Position numbers and translations under genes: made by a program. DNA of 46,083 bases from Sphingobacteriales bacterium (GTDB lineage Bacteria > Bacteroidota > Bacteroidia > Chitinophagales > Chitinophagaceae): assembly GCA_004144175.1 (NCBI GenBank), contig SEFT01000024.1:1-46083 (forward strand), read 5' to 3'. How positions within the stretch are numbered: position 1 is the stretch's first letter; each line of letters opens with the position of its first letter. The notes under the pieces were generated by a model. The model was given only the letters and a program-made list of their open reading frames with translations. It had not been told where the DNA came from and did not search any database. Shown piece after piece: positions 27,722 through 35,633 of the stretch.

Positions 27722-27820
27722 ATGCAACCATATATAAAGGTCTAGCGAACATCATTGATTTTTCGTTTTTGCCCGTTTTGCACTTGATGGCACTATGTTA
27801 GCGGAATTGGTTTTTTTGAC

Positions 27821-27828
27821 TAACTTTG
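27821..27828 (+). promoter_or_regulatory. -7 promoter element of queA
   Basis: TAACTTTG, an exact match, ends 26 nt before the queA ATG. Confidence 0.5.
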
Positions 27829-27854
27829 CCCACTTTTAAACTGTTTTTCCATAT

Positions 27855-28904
27855 ATGAAGTTGTCGCAATTTAAATTCGACCTCCCGTTAAATCTCATAG
27901 CGCAGCACCCTGCCAAGACTAGAGAGGAAAGCCGCCTGATGGTGGTACACCGCGACACCGGCAAAATCGAACATAAAGTATTCAAGGATGTTCTGGGTTA
28001 CTTCGACGATAAGGATGTAATGGTGGTAAACAACACCAAAGTATTCCCTGCACGTCTGTATGGCCGCAAGGAAAAGACCGGCGCTAAGATCGAAGTATTC
28101 CTGCTTCGCGAGCTGAATAAGCCAAACCGTCTGTGGGATGTTATCGTTGATCCCGCAAGAAAGATACGCGTAGGCAATAAGCTGTACTTCGGCGATAACG
28201 ATGAATTGGTAGCAGAGGTAATCGACAACACTACTTCCCGAGGCCGTACCATCCGTTTCCTTTTCGATGGCGACGACCAGGGGTTTAAAGACATGCTGGA
28301 ACTGCTGGGCGAAACCCCGCTGCCTAAATACATTAAGCGTAAGCCTGAAGAAGAAGATAAAGAGCGTTACCAAACAGTATATGCTAAGTACGAGGGCGCT
28401 GTTGCAGCCCCGACTGCTGGACTGCACTTTAGCCGCGAGCTGATCAAAAGACTTGAGATCGTAGGTGTTAAGTTTGCTGAAGCAACTCTGCATACCGGTC
28501 TCGGTACCTTCCGCCCGATAGAGGTTGAAGACTTGTCGAAACATAAAATGGACGCAGAATACTTTCGTGTAGACGAATTTGCTGCGCAGATCGTGAATAA
28601 GGCTAAGACAGAACGTCGCCATATATGCTCGGTAGGTACTACTACCATGCGCGCGCTGGAAAGCTCGGTAACGGCACAAGGCCTGCTAAAGCCTGCTGAA
28701 GGCTGGACCAACCTGTTCATCCATCCGCCTTACGAGTTCTCTATCGCAAATTCGCTTATCACCAACTTCCACCTGCCAAAGACCAGCCTGTTGATTATGA
28801 CCTGCGCCTTCGCCGGGTACGATCTGGCTATGGAAGCGTACAATACAGCTATTAAAGAAAAATACCGTTTCTTTAGCTATGGTGATGCCATGCTGGTAAT
28901 ATAA
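27855..28904 (+). CDS. queA: S-adenosylmethionine:tRNA ribosyltransferase-isomerase
   Basis: Transfers the ribosyl part of SAM to the 7-aminomethyl-7-deazaguanine of tRNA to make epoxyqueuosine, in queuosine synthesis. 349 residues. It has the N-terminal [23 protein letters not shown], then [34 protein letters not shown] and the C-terminal [13 protein letters not shown], all conserved QueA blocks. Other queuosine genes are not in the window. It is closed by the hairpin at 28933, which doubles as the upstream part of the gmhA promoter. Confidence 0.96.
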   Translation: MKLSQFKFDLPLNLIAQHPAKTREESRLMVVHRDTGKIEHKVFKDVLGYFDDKDVMVVNNTKVFPARLYGRKEKTGAKIEVFLLRELNKPNRLWDVIVDPARKIRVGNKLYFGDNDELVAEVIDNTTSRGRTIRFLFDGDDQGFKDMLELLGETPLPKYIKRKPEEEDKERYQTVYAKYEGAVAAPTAGLHFSRELIKRLEIVGVKFAEATLHTGLGTFRPIEVEDLSKHKMDAEYFRVDEFAAQIVNKAKTERRHICSVGTTTMRALESSVTAQGLLKPAEGWTNLFIHPPYEFSIANSLITNFHLPKTSLLIMTCAFAGYDLAMEAYNTAIKEKYRFFSYGDAMLVI

Positions 28905-28932
28905 TAAACTGATTATAAAAACGTTTTATAAA

Positions 28933-28970
28933 GACAGCGCACGTAATTAACGTGCGCTGTCGTATTTTTG
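28933..28970 (+). terminator. queA terminator hairpin fused to the gmhA -7 box
   Basis: Perfect 11-bp stem GACAGCGCACG / CGTGCGCTGTC (28933-28943 with 28951-28961). The T-tract behind it is TATTTTTG (28963-28970), an exact TAnnTTTG promoter element for gmhA, ending 6 nt before the gmhA ATG. One sequence serves as both terminator and promoter. Confidence 0.7.
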
Positions 28971-28976
28971 GGATAT

Positions 28977-29558
28977 ATGCAACAGACCATCAGAGAGATC
29001 ATCCAGACCTCGATTGATACTAAGAAGAATGTACTTGAAAACCCCGAATTGCTGCATAGAATACAGCAGATAGTGGAAGCCATGGTAGCGGCTTTAAAAA
29101 ATGGTAATAAAGTGCTTTTTTGTGGTAATGGCGGCAGCGCTGCCGATGCCCAACACCTGGCAGCTGAGTTGAGCGGCCGTTTCTATACCGACCGCGATCC
29201 GTTGCCGTCGGAGGCGCTACACTGCAACTCATCCTACCTTACGGCTGTAGCCAACGACTATGGTTATGATGTAGTGTATAGCAGGTTGATAAAAGGCCTT
29301 GGTAAGCAGGGCGATATACTGGTAGGGCTCAGCACTTCGGGCAATTCTACCAACATTGTAAAAGCAATGGAGCAAGCGCGTCAGCTAGGCATGATAAATG
29401 TAGGATTTACAGGAGAAACGGGTGGCGCTATGAAAGACATTTGCGATCATTTGATAAACGTGCCCAGCAAGGACACGCCGAGGATACAGGAAGTGCATAT
29501 AATGGTAGGGCATATTGTATGTCAGTTAGTTGAAGAACAATTATTTAAAACGAATTAA
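28977..29558 (+). CDS. gmhA: D-sedoheptulose-7-phosphate isomerase
   Basis: SIS-domain isomerase that makes D-glycero-D-manno-heptose 7-phosphate, the first step to ADP-heptose for lipopolysaccharide core. 193 residues from the ATG at 28977. It has FCGNGGSAADAQHLAAELSGRF, the loop DRDPLPSEAL, LSTSGNSTNIV and the C-terminal QEVHIMVGHIVCQLVE, all GmhA hallmarks. The TTG at 28968 is within the -7 box and is rejected. The phosphatase gene follows after 1 nt, so the two form an operon. Confidence 0.93.
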   Translation: MQQTIREIIQTSIDTKKNVLENPELLHRIQQIVEAMVAALKNGNKVLFCGNGGSAADAQHLAAELSGRFYTDRDPLPSEALHCNSSYLTAVANDYGYDVVYSRLIKGLGKQGDILVGLSTSGNSTNIVKAMEQARQLGMINVGFTGETGGAMKDICDHLINVPSKDTPRIQEVHIMVGHIVCQLVEEQLFKTN

Positions 29559-29559
29559 G

Positions 29560-30129
29560 ATGAGCCCCTTTAATATTCAGATAGATAAAACGTGGACGCT
29601 GTTCCTCGATCGTGACGGAGTGATCAATGTGGAAACAGTGGGTTCTTATGTAGTGAACTGGGATGAGTTTCAGTTTTGTGACGGAGCGCTGACTGCGCTG
29701 AAGACTTTGAACGAGTTTTTTGGGCGTATAGTGGTAGTGACCAACCAGCGCGGTGTAGGTAAAGGTATTATGAGTTTTGATACGCTGAAGGAGATCAATG
29801 TAAACATGACCGGAGCTATTGCGGATGCGGGTGGCCGTATCGACAGTATATATGCCTGCACAGCGGTTTCGGACAATGACCAGAATCGCAAGCCTAACGT
29901 AGGCATGGCCTTTCAGGCAAGAGAAGACTACCCGGAAATAGATTATAGAAAAAGCGTGATGGTAGGCAACAGCCTTTCGGATATGGAATTTGGTAAGCGC
30001 CTGGCAATGCACACGGTGTTTCTTACTACAAAACATGAGCCATTTCCTATGCCGCACGACCTTATAGATGAGCAATTCCCGTCGCTACAGGCCTGGGCGC
30101 AAAGCCTGACGGCCGAAATGGTAGGATAG
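29560..30129 (+). CDS. gmhB: HAD-family heptose-bisphosphate phosphatase (GmhB-like)
   Basis: 189 residues from the ATG at 29560, one nt after the gmhA stop. HAD motif I FLDRDGVIN, motif II VVTNQRGVGKG, and motifs III/IV RKPNVGM and VGNSLSDMEFG follow the HisB-N/GmhB subfamily, which dephosphorylates heptose 1,7-bisphosphate. The zinc loop of enterobacterial GmhB (CxH...CxC ahead of RKP) is not conserved here: only one Cys (YACTAV) remains. An alternative start at 29530 overlaps gmhA by 29 bp and is less likely. The function assignment leans on the operon with gmhA. The kinase/adenylyltransferase HldE is not in the window. Confidence 0.85.
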   Translation: MSPFNIQIDKTWTLFLDRDGVINVETVGSYVVNWDEFQFCDGALTALKTLNEFFGRIVVVTNQRGVGKGIMSFDTLKEINVNMTGAIADAGGRIDSIYACTAVSDNDQNRKPNVGMAFQAREDYPEIDYRKSVMVGNSLSDMEFGKRLAMHTVFLTTKHEPFPMPHDLIDEQFPSLQAWAQSLTAEMVG

Positions 30130-30213
30130 TAGCACCTTAATAGTCAAAGGACTGCACGTGTACAGTGACTTTTTAGCCCGCAATGTAGGCATATTCAAAA
30201 TTTCCTGTGAAAT

Positions 30214-30246
30214 TTTGTAATAAAAGAAAAAGTTTCTTTACCTTTG
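30214..30246 (+). promoter_or_regulatory. Full Bacteroidota promoter (-33 and -7) of infA
   Basis: TTTG at 30214-30217 and TACCTTTG at 30239-30246 are separated by 21 bp, the best two-part match to the Bacteroidota housekeeping promoter in the window. The infA ATG is 13 nt further on. Confidence 0.65.
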
Positions 30247-30259
30247 CAGTCCTTTTAAT

Positions 30260-30478
30260 ATGGCTAAACAGTCTTTAATCAAACAAGACGGGACGATCGT
30301 AGAAGCTTTGTCGAATGCAATGTTTCGTGTACGCCTCGAAAACGGACACGAAATACTGGCTACAATCTCTGGTAAGATGCGCATGCACTACATCCGTATC
30401 CTTCCCGGCGACAAAGTGGGTGTCGAAATGAGTCCTTATGATCTAAGTCGTGGCCGTATCATATATCGTTATAAATAA
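30260..30478 (+). CDS. infA: Translation initiation factor IF-1
   Basis: 72 residues with an S1-like OB fold; the core [25 protein letters not shown] is diagnostic. It binds the ribosomal A site during initiation. It is the first gene of a seven-gene ribosomal cluster with its own strong promoter. In most Bacteroidota secY and map come directly before it; here gmhA-gmhB do. Confidence 0.97.
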   Translation: MAKQSLIKQDGTIVEALSNAMFRVRLENGHEILATISGKMRMHYIRILPGDKVGVEMSPYDLSRGRIIYRYK

Positions 30479-30499
30479 ACTTTAAATAACCAACCAGTC

Positions 30500-30616
30500 A
30501 TGAAGGTTAGAGCTGCTATAAAAAAGCGTAGTGCTGATTGCAAGATCGTTCGTCGTAAAGGCGTACTGTTCGTAATTAACAAAAAGAACCCTCGCTTTAA
30601 GCAACGCCAGGGCTAA
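30500..30616 (+). CDS. rpmJ: 50S ribosomal protein L36
   Basis: 38 residues (117 nt), beginning [17 protein letters not shown] and ending in FKQRQG, 21 bp after infA. It is too short for usual ORF cut-offs but unmistakable. Of the four zinc ligands of the C+ form only Cys14 remains, so this is the zinc-free (C-) version. Confidence 0.96.
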   Translation: MKVRAAIKKRSADCKIVRRKGVLFVINKKNPRFKQRQG

Positions 30617-30654
30617 TTGAAACTGAATTTTTATTTTTAAATTTTGAAATATAC

Positions 30655-31035
30655 ATGGCTCGTATAGCTGGTATTGATCTTCCGAAAAACAAGCGTGGCG
30701 AGATAGCGCTTACTTACATCTACGGCATCGGCCGTAGTACTGCCCAGTACATTCTGGAAAAATCCGGTATCGATTTCGATAAGAAAGCGGCCGAATGGAA
30801 TGACGATGAGCAGTCTGCTATCCGTAATATCATCTCCACCGAGTTCAAAGTTGAAGGTCAGCTACGTTCTGAAGTGCAAATGAACATTAAGCGCCTCATG
30901 GATATTGCTTGTTATCGTGGTCTGCGTCACCGTAAGGGTCTTCCTCTTCGTGGCCAGCGTACACGTACCAACAGCCGTACCCGTAAAGGTAAGCGTAAGA
31001 CAGTTGCAGGTAAGAAAAAAGCACCTAAGAAATAA
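30655..31035 (+). CDS. rpsM: 30S ribosomal protein S13
   Basis: 126 residues. Begins [25 protein letters not shown], has the [25 protein letters not shown] block, and ends in a basic Lys-rich tail that contacts the 30S head and tRNA. The gene sits 38 bp after rpmJ in canonical order. Confidence 0.98.
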   Translation: MARIAGIDLPKNKRGEIALTYIYGIGRSTAQYILEKSGIDFDKKAAEWNDDEQSAIRNIISTEFKVEGQLRSEVQMNIKRLMDIACYRGLRHRKGLPLRGQRTRTNSRTRKGKRKTVAGKKKAPKK

Positions 31036-31044
31036 TTCTGGTAT

Positions 31045-31060
31045 CACTGCCGGATCCGGT
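31045..31060 (+). repeat. Leader motif copy 1 (CACTGC-CGGATCCGGT) ahead of rpsK
   Basis: Direct-repeat partner of 31589-31606. It is followed by a small hairpin, CCGGTG / CACCGG at 31056-31072, in the rpsM-rpsK spacer. It may be an RNA regulatory element. Confidence 0.4.
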
Positions 31061-31139
31061 GGGGTGCACCGGGGAGGAGTGTTCCAAGGCTGGTTTATGA
31101 CCTGCTTATCATTTTTTGACTACCTTTTTCTAAAACGAA

Positions 31140-31541
31140 ATGGCAAAACAACAAGCTTCTGCTAAAACCGCTGCGAAAAAACGCATCGTGAAAGTTGATC
31201 CGCACGGAGATGTGCATATCAGCGCAACATTCAACAACATCATTGTGAGCATTACCAACAAGAGTGGTCAGGTTATCTCCTGGTCTTCTGCGGGTAAAAT
31301 GGGCTTCCGTGGTTCTAAAAAGAACACCCCATACGCTGCACAAATGGCTTCTCAGGACTGCGGTAAAGTAGCAGTTGATGCAGGCATGAAAAAAGCGGAC
31401 GTATTCGTTAAAGGGCCTGGTTCGGGCCGCGAAGGTGCTATCCGTGCGCTGGGTGCAATCGGTATTGAAGTAGTGTCGATCAAAGACATCACCCCAATGC
31501 CGCACAACGGTTGCCGTCCTCCTAAAAAACGTCGTGTATAA
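31140..31541 (+). CDS. rpsK: 30S ribosomal protein S11
   Basis: 133 residues. Contains [52 protein letters not shown] and the terminal [15 protein letters not shown], all diagnostic. It lies 104 bp after rpsM, an unusually long spacer for this operon, holding the leader motif at 31045. Confidence 0.98.
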   Translation: MAKQQASAKTAAKKRIVKVDPHGDVHISATFNNIIVSITNKSGQVISWSSAGKMGFRGSKKNTPYAAQMASQDCGKVAVDAGMKKADVFVKGPGSGREGAIRALGAIGIEVVSIKDITPMPHNGCRPPKKRRV

Positions 31542-31588
31542 TCTGCACGCGTTTCAACAACAACAGTATTCATTTTTATTTTTTCATA

Positions 31589-31606
31589 CACTGCTTCGGA
31601 TCCGGT
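31589..31606 (+). repeat. Leader motif copy 2 (CACTGC-TT-CGGATCCGGT) ahead of rpsD
   Basis: Repeats the 31045-31060 motif with two extra Ts, in the 110-bp rpsK-rpsD spacer. A following poly-T and A-rich stretch precedes the rpsD ATG. Confidence 0.4.
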
Positions 31607-31651
31607 TTTACGATTTTTAAAAGAGACGGAGCAGGTTAATCAAAAATCGTC

Positions 31652-32257
31652 ATGGCACGTTATACAGGACCAAAAAACAGAATCTGCCGTATTTTCGGCG
31701 AGCCTATCCTTGGCTCGGGTAAAAACCTGGGAAAGAATAGCAACCCTCCGGGTCAGCACGGACCTAGCCGCAAACGTAAGACTGCGAGCGAGTACGCAAT
31801 ACAGCTGAAAGAAAAACAAAAAGCAAAGTACACTTACGGCTTGCTTGAGAAACAATTCCGCAACACCTATGTCGAGGCGTCTCGCCTGAAAGGTGCATCG
31901 GGCGAAAACCTGATAAAGCTGCTGGAAGCTCGTCTGGACAATACCGTATATCGTATGGGTATTGCGCCTACACGCCCTGCAGCACGTCAGCTGGTTTCTC
32001 ACAACCACATCATGGTAAATGGTGAATCAGTGAACATCCCTTCTTACCAGCTGAAGTCTGGTGACGTGATCGAACTGAAACCAAAGAGCAAGGTGAACCC
32101 TACGCTTACCAGCATGATTCGTCCTAAGAACCCGAAGATCAACTGGGTTGACTGGAGCGAGAAAGACATGAAAGGTACCTTCCTTGCAAGCCCTGAACGT
32201 GAAAGTGTTCCGGAAAACATTAAGGAACAGCTGATCGTCGAATTGTACTCTAAATAA
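31652..32257 (+). CDS. rpsD: 30S ribosomal protein S4
   Basis: 201 residues. Primary 16S-binding protein and, in other bacteria, translational repressor of the alpha operon. The start ARYTGPKNRICRIFGEPI, an S4 RNA-binding domain (RLDNTVYRMGIAPTRPAARQLVSHNHIMVNG, about 93-155), and the end EQLIVELYSK are standard. The zinc knuckle of some S4 proteins is absent. It is followed by a hairpin at 32266 before rpoA. Confidence 0.98.
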   Translation: MARYTGPKNRICRIFGEPILGSGKNLGKNSNPPGQHGPSRKRKTASEYAIQLKEKQKAKYTYGLLEKQFRNTYVEASRLKGASGENLIKLLEARLDNTVYRMGIAPTRPAARQLVSHNHIMVNGESVNIPSYQLKSGDVIELKPKSKVNPTLTSMIRPKNPKINWVDWSEKDMKGTFLASPERESVPENIKEQLIVELYSK

Positions 32258-32265
32258 TGAATTTC

Positions 32266-32302
32266 AAAGCCCCCGCTTGAAAGGGGGCTTTACTTGTTTT
32301 TT
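32266..32302 (+). terminator. Hairpin with delayed T-run between rpsD and rpoA
   Basis: Stem AAAGCCCCC / GGGGGCTTT (32266-32274 with 32283-32291), loop of 8, then ACTTG and six Ts. It is likely a terminator or attenuator that lowers read-through into rpoA. I find no exact -7 box for rpoA in the 100 bp after it. Confidence 0.6.
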
Positions 32303-32401
32303 GAATAGGCTGTTTTTCAATATATTCGTTGCTTTTTTGCCGATTTTGAAGGCCTCCCGAAAGACTATCAATTACTAAATCGTAAATCATTTTTTCTCAA
32401 T

Positions 32402-33397
32402 ATGGCTATATTGAACTTCCAAAAACCGGATAAAATTGTTCTTCAGAAAGCAACAGATTTCGAAGCTCAGTTTGAATTCCGTCCACTGGAGCCGGGTTAT
32501 GGTGTTACCATTGGTAATGCGCTGCGTCGCGTGCTGCTTTCTTCTCTCGAAGGTTATGCCATCACTGCGATCAAAATAGCCGGTGCCGACCATGAATTCG
32601 CAACGATCAAGGGTGTGCTGGAAGATGTTACAGAGATCATACTGAACCTGAAACAAGTTCGCCTGAAGAAAGCCGTAGAAGGTGATGTAACTACCGACAG
32701 GGTAGAGCTTACCATCAAAGGCCAGGAAAACTTTACTGCCGGCATGATCGGCGAAGCATTGCCAAACTTTGAGGTAATGAACCCTGAGCTGGTTATCTGC
32801 AATATGGATGCTACCGCTACTTTCCAGATAGAACTGCATATAGGTAAAGGCCGTGGTTATGTACCTGCCGAAGAGAACCGTCCTAAAGACGCGCCTCTGG
32901 GTATCATCGCTATCGACTCTATTTACACTCCGATAAAGAATGTAAAATACAGCATCGAGAATACCCGCGTTGAGCAGCGTACCGACTTCGAAAAGCTGAT
33001 CATGGAAGTTATTACCGATGGTACTATTCATCCTGAAGAAGCTGTAAAAGAAGCATCGCGCATCCTGATACAACACCTGATGATCATCACCGACGAGAAC
33101 ATCTCTCTGGACACTAAACGTGAAGAGAAAGAATCTATCGTAGATGAGGAAACACTGCAACTGCGTAAGGTACTAAACACACCGCTGGAAGATCTGGAAC
33201 TGTCTGTTCGCGCATTCAACTGCCTGAAAGCGGCCAAGATCAATTCACTGAGCGAGCTGGTACAGTACACGCAGGAAGAACTGATGAAGTTCCGCAACTT
33301 CGGTCAGAAGTCACTGTCTGAGATAGAGCAGGTACTGAACGAGCGTGGACTGAGCTTCGGTATGGACATCAGCCGTCTGCAGCGTAGCAACGATTAA
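32402..33397 (+). CDS. rpoA: DNA-directed RNA polymerase subunit alpha
   Basis: 331 residues. The N-terminal dimerisation domain includes [23 protein letters not shown]-like sequence ([20 protein letters not shown]) and the C-terminal domain after about 255 has [23 protein letters not shown] and [16 protein letters not shown]. It has the expected length and position. It is separated from rpsD by 144 bp and a hairpin. Confidence 0.98.
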   Translation: MAILNFQKPDKIVLQKATDFEAQFEFRPLEPGYGVTIGNALRRVLLSSLEGYAITAIKIAGADHEFATIKGVLEDVTEIILNLKQVRLKKAVEGDVTTDRVELTIKGQENFTAGMIGEALPNFEVMNPELVICNMDATATFQIELHIGKGRGYVPAEENRPKDAPLGIIAIDSIYTPIKNVKYSIENTRVEQRTDFEKLIMEVITDGTIHPEEAVKEASRILIQHLMIITDENISLDTKREEKESIVDEETLQLRKVLNTPLEDLELSVRAFNCLKAAKINSLSELVQYTQEELMKFRNFGQKSLSEIEQVLNERGLSFGMDISRLQRSND

Positions 33398-33495
33398 TTT
33401 TCATTTTATTCTTTTTTTAATTAACCAATAAGTACTTCGTAAATCCCTGACAACGGTACGGAGGAAAGCCGAAGGGCAAAAAAACAAAAACTGTC

Positions 33496-34035
33496 ATGCG
33501 TCACGGAGACAAGATCAAAAATTTAGGACGTACTGCTTCTCACAGAGCTGCATTATTGTCGAACCTCGCTTGCCAACTGATAGAGCATAAGCGTATCACT
33601 ACTACCCTGGCTAAAGCCAAATCTCTGCGTGTATACGTTGAGCCGATCATCACCCGTTGCAAGAACGATAGCATGCACAACCGTCGTGTGGTGTTTAGCT
33701 ACCTGCAAGACAAAGAGTCGATCAAAGAACTGTTTGGCGCTATCAGCGACAAGGTTGCTGACCGTCCGGGTGGTTACACACGTATCATCAAGCTTCCTCG
33801 CCGTATGGGTGATGCTGCTGATATGGCTATGATCGAGCTGGTTGACTTCAACGAGATCTACAAGAAAGACAGCAAAGATGGCGCTGCTAAGAAAACACGC
33901 CGTAGCCGTCGTAGCGCTGGTGCTGCTAAGAAGACCGAAGCTGCTGCTCCTGTTGCTAACGAAACTGCTGCAACCGAGAACACTGCTTCTGAAGCTCCTG
34001 CACAAGAAGGTACTACAGAAGAGAACAACGCTTAA
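33496..34035 (+). CDS. rplQ: 50S ribosomal protein L17
   Basis: 179 residues. The first ~120 form the L17 core ([25 protein letters not shown], then [17 protein letters not shown]). The last ~55 residues are a low-complexity tail: Lys/Arg-rich, then Ala/Glu/Thr-rich. It makes the protein longer than the ~120-residue E. coli form, as is usual in Bacteroidota. Last gene of the cluster, followed by the terminator at 34061. Confidence 0.97.
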   Translation: MRHGDKIKNLGRTASHRAALLSNLACQLIEHKRITTTLAKAKSLRVYVEPIITRCKNDSMHNRRVVFSYLQDKESIKELFGAISDKVADRPGGYTRIIKLPRRMGDAADMAMIELVDFNEIYKKDSKDGAAKKTRRSRRSAGAAKKTEAAAPVANETAATENTASEAPAQEGTTEENNA

Positions 34036-34060
34036 TTCTTTAGTAAGTATAGTCATTGCG

Positions 34061-34088
34061 AAAAGGCTGCCCGAGGGCAGCCTTTTTT
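34061..34088 (+). terminator. Terminator of the ribosomal protein cluster
   Basis: Stem AAAAGGCTGCC / GGCAGCCTTTT (34061-34071 with 34076-34086), loop CGAG, six Ts. Confidence 0.92.
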
Positions 34089-34554
34089 GTTGGCTGTTGC
34101 GACAGGATGGCATATTAAAAGATATCGAAGCATGGATAGCAGGGTTAAGCGGCCCATTGATCGAAAAAATCATTTTCAATATTGGGATGGTGTTGATTTG
34201 ATGAATAAATGATAGCTGCGCACGGTGCTGTAAAGCTGCTGTTAAGGTGCTGTTGCGCTGTCGTTGTGCTGCTGCTGTGGTGACGTTGCGCTGTTGCTGC
34301 GCTGCTGTTCAGCTGCCCTTTGCTTGCTGTACATACTGCCATTTTGCCGCTCGGCTCCGTCCTCCTGCTGGCTTACAGTAGGCCGGGCTAATCCTGGTCT
34401 TGGTGTACCTTGCATATTAGTGGTGCGATGTGGTGTTGGTGGGCAGTTGTTCATTGCGCGGTAGGTCATTTTCATTTGCGGTAAGCACTTGCAGACCGCA
34501 GCCTTGCGGTGCAGCCTATGCGGTTAGGAGTAGGGGCGATAGCCCTCGCCTTTA
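34089..34554. other. Low-complexity spacer between rplQ and the DUF4373-like gene
   Basis: About 466 bp. The part 34215-34330 is built of irregular GCTGCTGTT/GCGCTGTTGCTG-type triplets that read Gln/Ser/Thr/Asn-rich on the minus strand. Except for the doubtful small ORF at 34242-34475 I see no gene, and no promoter or terminator I would defend. Confidence 0.4.
34242..34475 (-). CDS. Doubtful small Gln/Ser/Asn-rich ORF
   Basis: 77 codons on the minus strand, 79 bp downstream of and in the same direction as the DUF4373-like gene. The first half is Pro/Thr/Arg-rich and the second half is Gln/Ser/Asn-rich, encoded by the triplet-like low-complexity tract. No domain is recognised. It may be a real low-complexity product of the same accessory unit or a chance frame. 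Confidence 0.25.
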   Translation of the reverse strand: MKMTYRAMNNCPPTPHRTTNMQGTPRPGLARPTVSQQEDGAERQNGSMYSKQRAAEQQRSNSATSPQQQHNDSATAP

Positions 34555-35211
34555 TCATTTATCCAGCACCCGCCTGATGGCATCGTAGCTGGTGCTGGTG
34601 CGGTTACGCAGGTCGGCATTCTCTTGCAGCTCGTCTATGGCTGCCAGTATATCATCGGGTGGGTAGTTGTTGCAGATGTAGATGCTCTGGTCAATGAGCG
34701 GGGACATTAAGAAACGCTCCATGCCCGGCGACCGCCACGATATCATACGCTTCAGCCATTTATGCATTTCTATATCATTTCTGTTGTACCCTTTGCCGAT
34801 GTATCGTTTGGTTTCCTCATCTTCAGGCTCGGGCGCGGGTGCCTGCTCTGCGGGTGTCTCATCGGTGGTTGGCTCAGGTGCTACTATTACAGCAGCCTGG
34901 CGCGGTTTGCTACGCCTTGTATAGCTAAGGGTCGATACCAGGTGGTTATCTTCAACCGCCAGCAACTCGTATACCGCTATCATATCTTCCAGCAGTTGTG
35001 CAAAGGCTGCACGCTCCATGCCTACCTGGCCGCCCAGGCGTTTCATACGCTTTTCAGTGTATTCGATGCCCATGCGTTCTTCGCGGTGCATTATCTCCAG
35101 TATCATCCAGTAGGCGCCATAGCCCGCGGGGCCATGGTCGCCTACAAGGGCTGCTATCTTTTCGTTATGACGCGTATTTACGGAGTGGCGGAGTGTCTTT
35201 GCTCGGGGCAT
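34555..35211 (-). CDS. DUF4373/Lin1244-like protein, phage replication-type
   Basis: 218 residues. The N-terminal ~100 residues (HSVNTRHNEKIAALVGDHGPAGYGAYWMILEIM...) have the pattern of the DUF4373 domain, found at the start of phage and mobile-element replication proteins: a short 'organism depth, Gly-Gly-Tyr, whole-helix' winged-helix-like module. A Pro/Glu/Ala-rich linker (about 112-140) follows, then a C-terminal helical part ending YDAIRRVLDK. No DnaC or helicase partner gene, integrase or capsid gene is nearby, so it looks like an orphan or remnant. The minus strand has a near-consensus CATCTTTG box at 35233-35240, 21 nt before the ATG. Confidence 0.6.
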   Translation of the reverse strand: MPRAKTLRHSVNTRHNEKIAALVGDHGPAGYGAYWMILEIMHREERMGIEYTEKRMKRLGGQVGMERAAFAQLLEDMIAVYELLAVEDNHLVSTLSYTRRSKPRQAAVIVAPEPTTDETPAEQAPAPEPEDEETKRYIGKGYNRNDIEMHKWLKRMISWRSPGMERFLMSPLIDQSIYICNNYPPDDILAAIDELQENADLRNRTSTSYDAIRRVLDK

Positions 35212-35560
35212 GGTCGATAGGGTTTATACCTGCAAAGATGAAGCAAAGGCGGGTAGCAGAGGCTTTGGCACACCCCCTTTGTTTGGGGCCATACCCCGAC
35301 CAACAACAGGGCTTTTACATCATTTTCTTCATTTTTTGCCCTATAAAATAACCATCCATTTCCACAAAATCAATCCGTGTTTTAACGGGTTGCGGCGTAT
35401 TATTTTTTTTCGCAACTTTACTTTATAGTTAATGTAGTTCTTTCAGATCGTGCCAAACCTGTCTTCATGAAGAGCCCGGAATTGCGTGTATATACCAGAT
35501 GAAAACACGGAGCAAGCGCCATAAAACCGTATTTGTTTAAAACCCAAATAGAGAGTATCC
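35212..35560. other. Intergenic region between the DUF4373-like gene and the T9SS cargo gene
   Basis: 349 bp, largely AT-rich from 35310. It holds an imperfect hairpin-capable pair GTTGCG (35389-35394) / CGCAAC (35411-35416) around a T-rich loop, and no exact TAnnTTTG box for the downstream gene. I see nothing else. Confidence 0.35.
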
Positions 35561-35633
35561 ATGATTAAAAAACCCGGCGCTTCCGGAAGGACCGGAGCCA
35601 GCGCAAGAAAACACACGCATCAGCAAGTCCCTC

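Noticed and set aside
27693-27755. Upstream start for the M20 dipeptidase
   Set aside because: It would place the -7 box 27714-27721 within the coding region; the ATG at 27692 matches the family.
34145-34342. Small minus-strand ORF of 65 codons in the low-complexity region
   Set aside because: It overlaps another frame of the same triplet-rich tract and has no coding support.
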